A stretch of 18,266 nt of DNA from Burkholderiales bacterium UBA2647 (GCA_002359635.1 DENJ01000103.1:1-18266); one strand, 5' to 3'; positions 1-8,020 are shown, counted from the first letter of the stretch. The notes: generated by a model from the sequence alone, not told the origin. Made by a program: numbers and translations.

Positions 1-2523
1 TGACCACTTGGCGAGCAAGCTTGCTGCATCAGGGATTTCGGGTAGCCCACCGAAAACCTGCGAGAAGATGGTTTCGCCGCCCTCTTGCCATAGTTTTTCC
101 GAAAACAACGGCCATGCTTCCTCGGCAGTGAAGGAGAGGATTGGCGCCATCACTTTGAGATAGCAAGCGGTGATATGCCAAAGGGCGGTTTGTGCAGACC
201 TCCTTGGCAAGGATGATGGGGAACAGGTGTAGAGCCTGTCCTTGAGAATATCGAGATAAAAGGCGCCCAAGTCTTCGGAGGCAAAATGCTGTAAACCGCT
301 CACAACGGGATGAAACTCGAACACATTAAAATGTTCTTTAATTTGGAGCAGCCATTGTTGGGTATAGGCGATCGACCATCGATCGATTTCCAGCATGTCA
401 TTGATCGCCACCGCATCCTGGTCGGGCTTAAAGTCGGAAAGATTGGCCAACAAAAAGCGCAAGGTATTACGAATGCGGCGGTAGGACTCAACCACACGCT
501 TGAGAATTTCATCGGAGAGCGACAATTCCCCCGAGTAGTCGGTGCTTGCCACCCATAAGCGTAGGATCTCAGCACCCAAGCTATCGGATACTTTTTGTGG
601 AACGATCACATTACCCAGGGACTTGGACATTTTTCGTCCCTGACCATCGACCACAAAGCCGTGCGTCAGCAAAGCCTTATAGGGTGCCTGCTGATTCAGC
701 ATGCAAGAAGTGAGTAGCGAGGAGTGAAACCAGCCACGGTGTTGATCTGATCCTTCCAGGTACATATCAGCGGGAAAGGCTGATTCATCGCGGTGAGAGC
801 CACGCAGCACCGTCTCGTGGGTGGTTCCTGAATCAAACCAGACATCCAAGGTGTCAGGGTTTTTTACATAATGGCGAGCCTCGTCACCGAGCAGGTCTGC
901 AGGATCGAGGCGTTGCCAGGCCTCAATGCCTTCTTTTTCGATGCGCTGTGCAACGGCTTCGAGAAGCTTTGCGGTTTCCGGGTGAAGCGCACCGCTGTCG
1001 CGGTGAATGAAAAAGGCCATGGGCACGCCCCAATTCCGCTGACGCGATAAGGTCCAATCGGGGCGGTTAGCGATCATGCCGTGTAATCTTGCCTTTCCCC
1101 AAGCGGGATAAAAAGCCGTGGCGTCGATGGCGCGAAGTGCTGTCTCACGGAGACTCTCACCGCCGCGAAGCGGTGTCTTGTCCATGGAAGCAAACCATTG
1201 CGATGAGGCACGGTAAATCACTGGTGTTTTATGCCGCCAGCAATGCATGTAACTATGTTTAAAACGTTCCACTTTAAACAGGCAACCCTGGGCTTCGATC
1301 AACGCAACGATTTTTGCGTTGGCTTGCCAGATGGAAAGCCCGCCGATTGTTTCGCCTAAGCCACATGGGTCTTCGCCGAATCCCTGCTGGTTTTTAAACT
1401 GATCCACATAAGTGCCATCGCCACGGACGAGCTGCAGGATATCTTCATCGCGCATGCCGTAGCGCTTGCAGGATTCAAAATCTTCCACCCCGTAGGCAGG
1501 CGAGGAGTGAACCAGCCCTGTTCCTGTTTCGGTGGTTACATACTCGCCCAGAAAAACCTGCGACTGGCGCGCGGCAAAGGGGTGATCGAAGGCAATCCGC
1601 TCAAGGGCATGGCCCTTGCACCGGGCAATACTTGTGCCGGTTAAACCCCAGCGCTCCAGGCAGGGCTTCACCCGTTCGCTTGCGAGAACCAGCGAACCCG
1701 AACGACCTTCGTCCTCGATTTGCACCAGATCGTAGTCAAGTTCAGGGTGAAGATTCAAGGCCTGGTTGGCCGGAAGCGTCCAGGGTGTTGTTGTCCAGAT
1801 CACCGCATAGCAGCTGCCAAGTGGCAATGCATCGAGGCCGAAGGCATGGGCAAGCTTTTCAGGCTCTGCAGCTGGGAAACCCACATCAACAGCTAAATCC
1901 TCTTTGTCGGCATATTCCACCTCGGCTTCGGCAAGGGCTGATCCGCAGTCAAAACACCAGTTCACCGGCTTAAGGCCCCGATAAAGAAAGCCGAGTTCGA
2001 GTAACTTGCCAAGCGCGCGAAGTTCGTCCGCCTCGTTAGCGGCGTTCATGGTGGTGTAGGGCTTGTCCCATGCGCCCAGCACGCCCAGTCGGATGAAATC
2101 CTTTTTTTGCCGTTCGATTTGTTCGCTGGCGTAGGCCCTTGACTTGGATTGAACCTCATCGGCCGGTAGGTTTTTGCCAAATTGCTTTTCGATCTGAATT
2201 TCGATCGGCATGCCGTGACAATCCCAGCCCGGCACATAGCGTGCGTCAAATCCGGCCATTTGCCGGCTCTTCACAATCATGTCCTTCAAGATCTTGTTAA
2301 CCGCATGACCGATATGAATATCGCCATTGGCATAGGGTGGCCCGTCGTGCAGCACCCACAGGGGACGGCCTTTGGATCGCGCCCTCAAACGCTGGTAAAT
2401 CCCCTTGTCCTGCCATGACTTCACCCAAAGCGGTTCGCGTTTGGCGAGGTCGCCGCGCATCGGGAACGGGGTATCGGGCAGGTTCAGGGTGTTTCGGTAG
2501 GCGCTCTCAGCGTTGTTCGACAT
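1..2523 (-). CDS. ileS: Isoleucyl-tRNA synthetase, 3' end cut off by the window
   Basis: Class I aminoacyl-tRNA synthetase that charges tRNA-Ile with isoleucine in the cytoplasm. Reading the minus strand from ATG at 2523 gives 841 codons with no stop to the window edge. The family is about 940 residues, so roughly 100 C-terminal residues, including the expected zinc-binding tail, lie outside. Visible motifs are the HIGH signature (HIGH at residues 70-73, in PPYANGDIHIGH), the CP1 editing-domain motif TTPWTLPANQAL, and KMSKS at residues 631-635 (DNA 619-633). The tRNA-binding helical domain follows to the edge. The start overlaps the end of ribF by 17 bp, so translation is probably coupled. 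An AAGAAGG stretch lies just upstream as a weak ribosome site. The ribF-ileS order is the common proteobacterial one; lspA usually follows but is outside the window. Confidence 0.98.
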   Translation of the reverse strand, partial: MSNNAESAYRNTLNLPDTPFPMRGDLAKREPLWVKSWQDKGIYQRLRARSKGRPLWVLHDGPPYANGDIHIGHAVNKILKDMIVKSRQMAGFDARYVPGWDCHGMPIEIQIEKQFGKNLPADEVQSKSRAYASEQIERQKKDFIRLGVLGAWDKPYTTMNAANEADELRALGKLLELGFLYRGLKPVNWCFDCGSALAEAEVEYADKEDLAVDVGFPAAEPEKLAHAFGLDALPLGSCYAVIWTTTPWTLPANQALNLHPELDYDLVQIEDEGRSGSLVLASERVKPCLERWGLTGTSIARCKGHALERIAFDHPFAARQSQVFLGEYVTTETGTGLVHSSPAYGVEDFESCKRYGMRDEDILQLVRGDGTYVDQFKNQQGFGEDPCGLGETIGGLSIWQANAKIVALIEAQGCLFKVERFKHSYMHCWRHKTPVIYRASSQWFASMDKTPLRGGESLRETALRAIDATAFYPAWGKARLHGMIANRPDWTLSRQRNWGVPMAFFIHRDSGALHPETAKLLEAVAQRIEKEGIEAWQRLDPADLLGDEARHYVKNPDTLDVWFDSGTTHETVLRGSHRDESAFPADMYLEGSDQHRGWFHSSLLTSCMLNQQAPYKALLTHGFVVDGQGRKMSKSLGNVIVPQKVSDSLGAEILRLWVASTDYSGELSLSDEILKRVVESYRRIRNTLRFLLANLSDFKPDQDAVAINDMLEIDRWSIAYTQQWLLQIKEHFNVFEFHPVVSGLQHFASEDLGAFYLDILKDRLYTCSPSSLPRRSAQTALWHITACYLKVMAPILSFTAEEAWPLFSEKLWQEGGETIFSQVFGGLPEIPDAASLLAKWS

Positions 2524-3487
2524 GACTCGAGCCTTCTTGACAGGTGTTGAAATAAGCCCGGGCCTCCGAACAGTCCCGTGCAATTTGTTCTTTTAAGGCT
2601 TCAAGGCTTGAATAATGGGCTTCATCGCGAAGCTTTTTTAGGAAGGTCACCTTCACCAAGCGGCCATAGGCTTGACCCGTCCAGTCGAGCAGGTGTACTT
2701 CCAGCAAAAAGCGACCGTCTTGCTCCACTGCGGGGCGGGTGCCTAAGCTTGCCACCGCGGGCAGGGCTTGGTTTTCATCGCTGCCGAGGCCGCAGACACT
2801 CACGACAAAAATGCCGTGAATCGGTGCCTGCTTGTCGTCGATGCGCAAATTCAAGGTGGGAAATCCGAGTTCGCGACCGAGCTTTCGGCCATGGATCACA
2901 TGCCCGGTCATCGCATAGTCGCGTCCGAGCAAGGTCTTGACGACATCAAAGCGGCCCTGAGACAAGGCCTCACGCACTTGCGAACTCGACACCCGCTGCC
3001 TGTTGTGCAACACGCTTTGCAGGGATTCAACGCTGAAACCGTGCTTGCGCCCGGCAAGTTCGAGCATTTGAAAATCGCCACGGCGTTTGGCGCCGAAGCG
3101 AAAATCATCGCCGATCACCAAATGGCGCACGCCGATCGCAGCAACGAGATAATGCTCGATGAAATGCTCGGCTGAGCATGCCGCAAGTTTGCGATCGAAT
3201 CGCAGCGCAAACAATTGGTCGATGCCACAGGCGGCGATGGCCTCCCACTGATCGCGACGGCCGCAGATTCTTGCCGGGACGGGACTGTTTGCAGCCGCGA
3301 AATATTGTTTGGGGTGTGGCCAGAAGGTCATGAGGCTCGCAAGCATCTGGCCTTGGCGCGCGCGCGTCAAGACGGCTTCGAGCAAGGCACGATGACCAAG
3401 ATGCACCCCATCGAAATTCCCGATGGTTAATGCGGTTGGGGGTGGCGGAAGATTGCCGTGGTGGGTCGGCCGGCGAATGATATGCAT
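2507..3487 (-). CDS. ribF: Bifunctional riboflavin kinase / FAD synthetase
   Basis: Makes FMN from riboflavin and ATP, then FAD from FMN and ATP. The 326-residue product matches the usual RibF length. The N-terminal FAD synthetase (nucleotidyltransferase) domain shows the HxGH-type motif in GNFDGVHLGH (H29, H32). The C-terminal riboflavin kinase domain, roughly residues 185-310, carries GRELGFPTLNL and IHGIFVV, typical of the flavokinase fold. The ATG at 3487 is the only start that gives a normal N-terminus running into ALTIGNFDGVH. It has no good Shine-Dalgarno sequence, but a perfect TATAAT lies 8 bp upstream (see promoter entry). The 3' end overlaps ileS. On the other side it is divergent from purN, with 99 bp between the two starts. 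Confidence 0.98.
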   Translation of the reverse strand: MHIIRRPTHHGNLPPPPTALTIGNFDGVHLGHRALLEAVLTRARQGQMLASLMTFWPHPKQYFAAANSPVPARICGRRDQWEAIAACGIDQLFALRFDRKLAACSAEHFIEHYLVAAIGVRHLVIGDDFRFGAKRRGDFQMLELAGRKHGFSVESLQSVLHNRQRVSSSQVREALSQGRFDVVKTLLGRDYAMTGHVIHGRKLGRELGFPTLNLRIDDKQAPIHGIFVVSVCGLGSDENQALPAVASLGTRPAVEQDGRFLLEVHLLDWTGQAYGRLVKVTFLKKLRDEAHYSSLEALKEQIARDCSEARAYFNTCQEGSSHVEQR

Positions 3488-3495
3488 AGGCCTGC

Positions 3496-3501
3496 ATTAT
3501 A
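3496..3501 (-). promoter_or_regulatory. Candidate -10 box for ribF-ileS
   Basis: On the minus strand this is a perfect TATAAT. No convincing -35 sits 16-18 bp upstream (GGCCTT at 17 bp spacing), so the promoter would rely on the -10 box or an activator. A start about 7 bp downstream falls at about 3489, only one to three bases before the ribF ATG, which predicts a leaderless or almost leaderless mRNA. This is inference from spacing. Confidence 0.4.
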
Positions 3502-3586
3502 AAACCCGGCGCGTCTTGAAGGCCTGAAAGCCGGTTTATGGCCTCGTTTAGGCTGTTAACATCGCGGCTTTGCCTGGGTGTGATCC

Positions 3587-4249
3587 ATGAAACGCGTCGT
3601 TGTGCTGATTTCCGGGCGTGGTTCTAATTTGATCGCCCTGCATCGGCGCCTTAGCGGGGACTCGAATCAAACCAGCCCGACGGCTCAACTTGTGGGTGTG
3701 ATCAGCAACAAGCCAGAGGCTGGCGGCATTGTCTGGGCGCGGTCCCAAGGTATTCCGTCGATCACGCTCGACCATCGACGCTATCCAAACAGAGAGGCCT
3801 TCGAGGCGGTTTTGGCGCGTGAAGTACACGGTTTTCGGCCCGATTTGGTGGTGCTTGCGGGGTTCATGCGTGTGTTGGGCTCAGCCTTCGTGCGTCAGTT
3901 TGCGGGGCATTTGATCAATATCCACCCCTCGCTGCTGCCAGCTTTTCCGGGCCTGGACACGCATCGACGCGCGATCGATGCGGGGGTCTGTTTGCACGGT
4001 GCGACGGTTCACTTTGTGAACGAGGCGCTTGATGGCGGCCCCATCATTGCTCAGGCGGCCGTCGCTGTGTTGCCGACCGACGATGAGCAAAGTCTTGCCG
4101 ATCGAGTCCTGCGGGAGGAGCATCGCCTGTTGCCGCAGGTCGTTATTGATTTTTGCAGCGGTTTTATAGCGCTTGACGACCAGGGTAGGCTGCAATGCGG
4201 TCCCCAGGCCAAGCGTTTATGGTTTTCTTTGCCATCGGGTGCAGCTTGA
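3587..4249 (+). CDS. purN: Phosphoribosylglycinamide formyltransferase (GART)
   Basis: Third step of de novo purine synthesis: transfers a formyl group from 10-formyltetrahydrofolate to glycinamide ribonucleotide. The product has 220 residues, close to the family norm of about 210. The N-terminal phosphate-binding loop SGRGSNL (residues 9-15) is intact. The catalytic triad is visible as N111 and H113 in NIHPSLLPAFPG and D149 in LDGGPIIAQ, each five positions later than N106, H108 and D144 of the E. coli enzyme. The HGATVHFV segment that precedes the catalytic Asp is also present. The start ATG follows a weak GGGTG ribosome site, and MKRVVVLISGRGSN is the expected N-terminus. A TAACAT box at 3557-3562 could be its -10, but no clear -35 is seen. 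The stop overlaps the TTG start of the next gene. Confidence 0.97.
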   Translation: MKRVVVLISGRGSNLIALHRRLSGDSNQTSPTAQLVGVISNKPEAGGIVWARSQGIPSITLDHRRYPNREAFEAVLAREVHGFRPDLVVLAGFMRVLGSAFVRQFAGHLINIHPSLLPAFPGLDTHRRAIDAGVCLHGATVHFVNEALDGGPIIAQAAVAVLPTDDEQSLADRVLREEHRLLPQVVIDFCSGFIALDDQGRLQCGPQAKRLWFSLPSGAA

Positions 4250-5502
4250 GTCTTCGTCATCAACTTTATAAGATCTTTGAAACGCTTGGGCATTTTGAAT
4301 CGCCTGCAGACGCGGTGCTGCGTAGCCACTTTCGCGCGAATCCGCAGCTTGGTCGAACCCAGCGCCATCAAATCGCTGAGGCCAGTTTCTACATGCTTCG
4401 CCATCGCAGGCGGCTTAATCAACAACCCTTCAGCAGCCCTACCAGCGATTGGCCGAAGGATTTGAAGTGGAATAACCGCGCAAGTCTGATTGAAAAAACC
4501 CTCTATGAAATGCGCGAGGGCCCTCAAGATCTATCCCACCTGCCCGTGCCGATTCGTTACTCCGTGCCTGAATGGCTTTATGAGCGATTGCAGCTACAGG
4601 GTGTGGAAGAAGGCCTCTATCGGGCCTTGCTTGAGCCAGCGGCCCTTGATCTTCGTATTGCTGCATGGCATCCCAAGCATCAGGTTTTGTCGCGGGAGCA
4701 TTTGATTGAACATTTGCATCGCGAGGGGATTGTTGCCTTGGCGCATCCGGCCCTTGAAAACGCTTTGCGGGTCGAAGGCAAGCCCGCGCTTGAGAAATCA
4801 GCTTGTTTCGCCAAGGGCTTGATGGAAGTGCAAGACGTCGCCAGCCAGGCTGTGGCTGCCTTGCTGGCGCCCCGCCGCAATCAAACCTTGGTCGACTTTT
4901 GCGCGGGCGCCGGTGGCAAGACCCTGGCGCTTGCCATGGCGATGCGTAATACCGGCCAGGTCTACGCCTGCGACAACAACGCACCGCGCCTGGCGAGGCT
5001 CAAGCCGCGGTTATTACGTTCTGGACTCAGTAATGTTCAACCTTTTGCTATCGATAGCGAGGCCGACCCAAAGCTGGTGAGACTTGAGTCAAAAGCCGAT
5101 GCGGTACTGGTCGATGCGCCTTGCAGCGGCTTTGGCACGCTTCGACGCAACCCTGATTTGAAGTGGCGTTTTAAAGCTGAGGATTTAGAACGGTTGATTC
5201 AGCAGCAGGCGTCGATTCTTAAGGCGGCTGCCCGACTTGTTCGCCCCGGGGGCTGGCTTGTCTATGCAACCTGCAGCCTTTTGCGCGAGGAAAATCAACA
5301 TCAGGTGCTCTCTTTTCTTGAACAGTCACCAGCCTTTGAGCTTGAGTCGCCGATGCCGGTATTGGCAGCGCAAGGTGTCAAGCTGGGTCGCGAGTTGGCG
5401 TTGGAGGACTCAAACAAGGCTTATGGCATGGTCTGGCAGACGGATCCCTTGCGGGATGAATGTGATGGTTTTTTTGCAGCGCGGATGAGGCGTTGCGGAT
5501 AG
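4246..5502 (+). CDS. RsmB/NOP-family RNA (cytosine-5) methyltransferase
   Basis: SAM-dependent m5C methyltransferase, probably acting on rRNA. The N-terminal part (about residues 1-140) resembles the helical NusB-like domain of RsmB. The catalytic Rossmann domain begins with the SAM loop VDFCAGAGGKT (residues 216-225). Motif IV is DAPCSG with C293 and motif VI is ATCSL with C343; in this family the motif VI cysteine is the nucleophile and the motif IV cysteine helps product release. I prefer TTG at 4246, which overlaps the purN stop as TTGA and gives 418 residues starting LSLRHQLYKIFE. The frame is also open to ATG at 4219 and ATG at 4195 inside purN. A second RsmB homologue near fmt is common in Burkholderiales, so I do not assign rsmB to this copy. 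It is probably co-transcribed with purN. Confidence 0.9.
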   Translation: MSLRHQLYKIFETLGHFESPADAVLRSHFRANPQLGRTQRHQIAEASFYMLRHRRRLNQQPFSSPTSDWPKDLKWNNRASLIEKTLYEMREGPQDLSHLPVPIRYSVPEWLYERLQLQGVEEGLYRALLEPAALDLRIAAWHPKHQVLSREHLIEHLHREGIVALAHPALENALRVEGKPALEKSACFAKGLMEVQDVASQAVAALLAPRRNQTLVDFCAGAGGKTLALAMAMRNTGQVYACDNNAPRLARLKPRLLRSGLSNVQPFAIDSEADPKLVRLESKADAVLVDAPCSGFGTLRRNPDLKWRFKAEDLERLIQQQASILKAAARLVRPGGWLVYATCSLLREENQHQVLSFLEQSPAFELESPMPVLAAQGVKLGRELALEDSNKAYGMVWQTDPLRDECDGFFAARMRRCG

Positions 5503-5505
5503 TCC

Positions 5506-5536
5506 TTGCCTGCGAAAGGGCAAATGAGCCTACAAT
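5506..5536 (+). promoter_or_regulatory. Candidate sigma-70 promoter for the desaturase operon
   Basis: A -35-like TTGCCT at 5506-5511 and a -10 TACAAT at 5531-5536 (5 of 6 matches to consensus) are separated by 19 bp, slightly long. A start near 5543 leaves about 20-30 bases of leader, containing the AGGGAGG ribosome site at 5558-5564. It lies just past the stop of the methyltransferase gene, so the desaturase pair can be expressed independently of purN. Confidence 0.45.
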
Positions 5537-5565
5537 GCAGCAGGGATCCAGAATGCTAGGGAGGC

Positions 5566-6717
5566 ATGATCTTGATTCAAACAACAGAGCAGGTTGCTGT
5601 AGGACTGGCGGGCAATAGCTTGTTAAGCCAGCTTGGTGGCTTCGAAGCATGGCTTAGGCCCTTGCTTCACTGGGTCGCCTACGGGTTTGCAGAAACGAGT
5701 CTGCTTGGCTTATTGATGGTTGCGCTTGTCACAACCCATATCACCATTGCCGCAGTCACCATTTTTTTACATCGCTGTCAGGCGCATCGTGCACTTGACC
5801 TGCATCCCGTGATCTCACACTTTTTCAGGTTCTGGCTCTGGTTAAACACCGGCATGGTAACCAAGGAGTGGGCAGCGATCCACCGTAAGCACCACGCCAA
5901 GTGCGAAACCGAAGAGGATCCGCATAGCCCGGTCACCCGCGGCTTGGAGACGGTGCTGTTTCGGGGGGTCGAACTCTATCGCATCGAGGCACTCAATCAG
6001 GAGACCTTGGATCGCTATGGCCACGGCACGCCCAATGACTGGATCGAAAAAGTGCTCTACACCAGGCATTCTTATTTGGGCGTTTATGTGCTGTTGGTCA
6101 TTGATTTGCTCTTATTTGGCGCGATGGGGCTTGCCGTGTTTGCGATTCAATCGGGCTGGATTCCGTTTTTTGCAGCGGGCGTGATCAACGGGGTTGGACA
6201 TGCCAAGGGTTATCGCAACTTTGACTCTGCGGATAAAAGCGCCAACCTTTCGCCTTGGGGTATTTTGATTGGGGGTGAGGAACTCCACAACAACCACCAT
6301 ACCTTCCCCGCATCGGCCCGTCTGAGCTACAAATGGTGGGAGTTTGATATCGGATGGATGTACATCCAAATCATGGCTTTTTTCGGTTTGGCCAAAGTGC
6401 GACGCGTTTCCCAGCGTCCCAAGTTTCAGTTGCCCTGCGAGCATATCGACGCCCGTGCTCTTCAGGCGGTCATCGCGAACCGTTATGACATGATGTCGGC
6501 TTACGCACGGTCGATCCGCGAGGCCAAACGCGCTAAGGCGGAAGACGCTTTGCAAACGCTCACCAGCATGCGTGACGAGCTTGCAAGCTTGTGGGAGCGG
6601 TCCTCGCTGTCCGTGGAGCAATTGGTCCAGCAACTCGAGGATTGGTGCCGTCGGGCCGAGGAGAGCGGCGTTGCCGCATTGCGTGAACTGTCAATGCGGG
6701 CGAGAAGCTATGCCTGA
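5566..6717 (+). CDS. Membrane fatty-acid desaturase (acyl-CoA delta-9 type)
   Basis: Integral-membrane di-iron enzyme expected to insert a cis double bond into a fatty acyl chain, adjusting membrane fluidity. The three histidine boxes of the stearoyl-CoA desaturase family are intact: HRCQAHR (residues 69-75), HRKHH (106-110) and HNNHH (241-245). Hydrophobic membrane segments occur around residues 45-68, 82-97 and 165-200. The C-terminal tail (about 300-383) is charged and helical. The product is 383 residues from the ATG. AGGGAGG sits only 1 nt before that ATG but 7 nt before an in-frame TTG at 5572, so translation may begin two codons later. It overlaps the following DUF442 gene by 8 bp. The electron donor and exact substrate cannot be read from sequence. 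Confidence 0.93.
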   Translation: MILIQTTEQVAVGLAGNSLLSQLGGFEAWLRPLLHWVAYGFAETSLLGLLMVALVTTHITIAAVTIFLHRCQAHRALDLHPVISHFFRFWLWLNTGMVTKEWAAIHRKHHAKCETEEDPHSPVTRGLETVLFRGVELYRIEALNQETLDRYGHGTPNDWIEKVLYTRHSYLGVYVLLVIDLLLFGAMGLAVFAIQSGWIPFFAAGVINGVGHAKGYRNFDSADKSANLSPWGILIGGEELHNNHHTFPASARLSYKWWEFDIGWMYIQIMAFFGLAKVRRVSQRPKFQLPCEHIDARALQAVIANRYDMMSAYARSIREAKRAKAEDALQTLTSMRDELASLWERSSLSVEQLVQQLEDWCRRAEESGVAALRELSMRARSYA

Positions 6718-7078
6718 TCAGGAAAATGACGGCTACAAAGCTGTCGATCTGCCGTTTTTCGCTGCGCTCGATCAAAACCTCGCGGTGGCGGGGCAGATCA
6801 ACCCCGAGGATATGGCTGCAATTCGCGCTGCAGGCTTTGTCAGTGTGATCAACAATCGCCCCGATGGTGAGGGCGGGCCAAGCCAGCCAAGTGATACGCA
6901 AATGAAATCGGCCGCAGAAAACGCAGGGCTTCGGTATGTTTACCAACCGGTTGTGTCATCAGACATGACCATGGACGACGTGATTTGTTTTCATGAGCAT
7001 TTAAAGGTCTTGCCAAAGCCGGTGCTGGCTTATTGCCGGACGGGCGCGCGTTGCACGCGCCTTTATCAAAGCCAATAA
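6710..7078 (+). CDS. DUF442/TIGR01244-family phosphatase-like protein
   Basis: Small protein of 122 residues related to the DUF442 (TIGR01244) phosphatase-like family, the fold also found as the N-terminal part of beta-lactamase-hydrolase-like (BLH) proteins. Visible signatures are the N-terminal VAGQINPEDM, the conserved core INNRPDGEGG, and the cysteine loop AYCRTGAR with C109 and R114. Substrate is unknown for most members. The ATG at 6710 overlaps the desaturase stop by 8 bp, so the two are probably translated together. The frame is open further upstream to 6572, but that part is inside the desaturase and gives no family-like sequence. The protein ends only eight residues after the CRTGAR loop (CTRLYQSQ), shorter than many relatives; the motif itself is complete. 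The link with a desaturase is positional only. Confidence 0.82.
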   Translation: MPDQENDGYKAVDLPFFAALDQNLAVAGQINPEDMAAIRAAGFVSVINNRPDGEGGPSQPSDTQMKSAAENAGLRYVYQPVVSSDMTMDDVICFHEHLKVLPKPVLAYCRTGARCTRLYQSQ

Positions 7079-7111
7079 ACGCCGCCACCGCATCGTCGCC
7101 GACAGGCAAGC

Positions 7112-7135
7112 AAAAAATCCTTGAGATGGAGGATT
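7112..7135 (-). terminator. Possible intrinsic terminator after rpmG
   Basis: On the minus strand AATCCT (from 7130-7135) and AGGATT (from 7116-7121) form a 6-bp stem with an 8-nt loop, followed directly by four more T, giving a TTTTTT run. It lies 28 bp past the rpmG stop, in the right orientation. The stem is short and AT-rich, so efficiency may be low. Confidence 0.4.
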
Positions 7136-7162
7136 GCCGCCCGGCGACGGGGCGAGAGTCAA

Positions 7163-7318
7163 TTATTTGATTTTGGTTTCTTTATAGATCACGTGCTTAC
7201 GGGCAACAGGGTCGAATTTCTTGATTTCCATTTTGCCCGGTGTGTTGCGCTTGTTTTTGTCGGTCGTGTAGAAATGACCGGTCCCGGCGGTGGACTCGAG
7301 CTTGATTTTTTCACGCAT
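7163..7318 (-). CDS. rpmG: 50S ribosomal protein L33
   Basis: Small basic protein of the large ribosomal subunit, 51 residues, starting MREKIKLESTAGTGHFYTT and ending HVIYKETKIK, which matches proteobacterial L33 nearly throughout. It is of the cysteine-free type, with no CxxC pairs. The ATG at 7318 is preceded by AGGAG with 7-nt spacing, and an in-frame TAG two codons upstream rules out a longer form. E. coli L33 carries about four more residues at the N-terminus (MAKG), absent here. It is the second gene of the rpmB-rpmG pair, 32 bp after rpmB, and is followed by a possible terminator. Confidence 0.98.
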   Translation of the reverse strand: MREKIKLESTAGTGHFYTTDKNKRNTPGKMEIKKFDPVARKHVIYKETKIK

Positions 7319-7350
7319 GGTCTAACTCCTGAATATCGTAAACGCGGTGA

Positions 7351-7587
7351 TTAAACCGCTTCGCCACGAGCACGCATGCCGCTGAGCACCACATCAATGC
7401 CCTGCTTATCGATCAGGCGCAAGCCAGCCGATGAAATACGAAGACGCACCCAACGCTTTTCAGTCTCTACCCAGAATCGGCGGTAGTGCAAATTGGGCAA
7501 GAAACGTCGCTTAGTCTTGTTGTTGGCATGGGAAACATTGTTTCCCACCATGGGTGCTTTTCCGGTTACCTGACATACGCGCGCCAT
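7351..7587 (-). CDS. rpmB: 50S ribosomal protein L28
   Basis: Large-subunit ribosomal protein of 78 residues, the standard length. The N-terminus MARVCQVTGKAPMVGNN, the KRRFLPNLH stretch and the C-terminal RLIDKQGIDVVL are diagnostic for L28. The ATG at 7587 has GAGG a short distance upstream. It is the first gene of the rpmB-rpmG operon and has a near-consensus sigma-70 promoter at 7636-7664, consistent with strong expression. Confidence 0.98.
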   Translation of the reverse strand: MARVCQVTGKAPMVGNNVSHANNKTKRRFLPNLHYRRFWVETEKRWVRLRISSAGLRLIDKQGIDVVLSGMRARGEAV

Positions 7588-7635
7588 ATCAACCTCGGTT
7601 AATGCTTAAATTGTGCTTGTATTGCAAAGCCCTCG

Positions 7636-7664
7636 ATTGTACTTCGGTAAAACCGGTCTGGCAA
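7636..7664 (-). promoter_or_regulatory. Sigma-70 promoter for rpmB-rpmG
   Basis: On the minus strand TTGCCA (from 7659-7664) and TACAAT (from 7636-7641) are separated by exactly 17 bp. This is the best promoter match in the window. A start near 7629 gives a leader of about 40 nt before the rpmB ATG. It lies between trxA and rpmB, so the ribosomal pair need not depend on trxA transcription. Confidence 0.75.
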
Positions 7665-7696
7665 GACTGCAGGTCCGCTAAAGGGCTCGGCAGCGC

Positions 7697-8020
7697 TCAG
7701 GCAATGTTTTTTTGCACGAACTGCACCAGCTGTGATTTCGATACGGCGCCGACTTGTTGCGCAACCTGCTCGCCTTGATTGAAAAGAATCAGGGTCGGGA
7801 TGCCGCGAATGCCATAGCGCTGCGCAATCTCGCCGTGCTCGTCCACATTAAGTTTAGCCACCTGCAGCTTATCGCCCATGTCCTTGGCCAACTCATCAAG
7901 AATCGGTGCAATCATTTTGCAAGGACCGCACCATTCCGCCCAAAAATCGACAAGCACTGGGCCGCTGGCCTTCATCACTTCCTCATCAAAATTGCTGGCA
8001 CTCACATGTTTTACGCTCAT
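7697..8020 (-). CDS. trxA: Thioredoxin
   Basis: Cytoplasmic dithiol-disulfide oxidoreductase of 107 residues, the family length. The active site WCGPC covers residues 30-34 (C31, C34), with the buried D25 in VDFWAEW and the cis-proline loop GIRGIPTLILF near residue 75. AGGAG lies 7 nt before the ATG. It is divergent from ffs-dnaX. In many betaproteobacteria rho follows trxA; here the next gene on this strand is rpmB, so that link is absent. A TATGAT box just upstream could be its -10, but I see no convincing -35. Confidence 0.98.
   Translation of the reverse strand: MSVKHVSASNFDEEVMKASGPVLVDFWAEWCGPCKMIAPILDELAKDMGDKLQVAKLNVDEHGEIAQRYGIRGIPTLILFNQGEQVAQQVGAVSKSQLVQFVQKNIA

Noticed and set aside
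1632..2525. Several plus-strand open frames opposite ileS
   Set aside because: The minus strand has one continuous isoleucyl-tRNA synthetase frame with all catalytic motifs; the plus-strand translations show no families.
4051..4984. Two overlapping minus-strand open frames opposite purN and the RsmB/NOP gene
   Set aside because: Low-complexity Arg/Pro/Ser-rich translations with no family motifs; explained by the coding strand.
6572..6709. Upstream extension of the DUF442 frame
   Set aside because: It lies inside the desaturase in another frame, and family resemblance begins only after ATG 6710.
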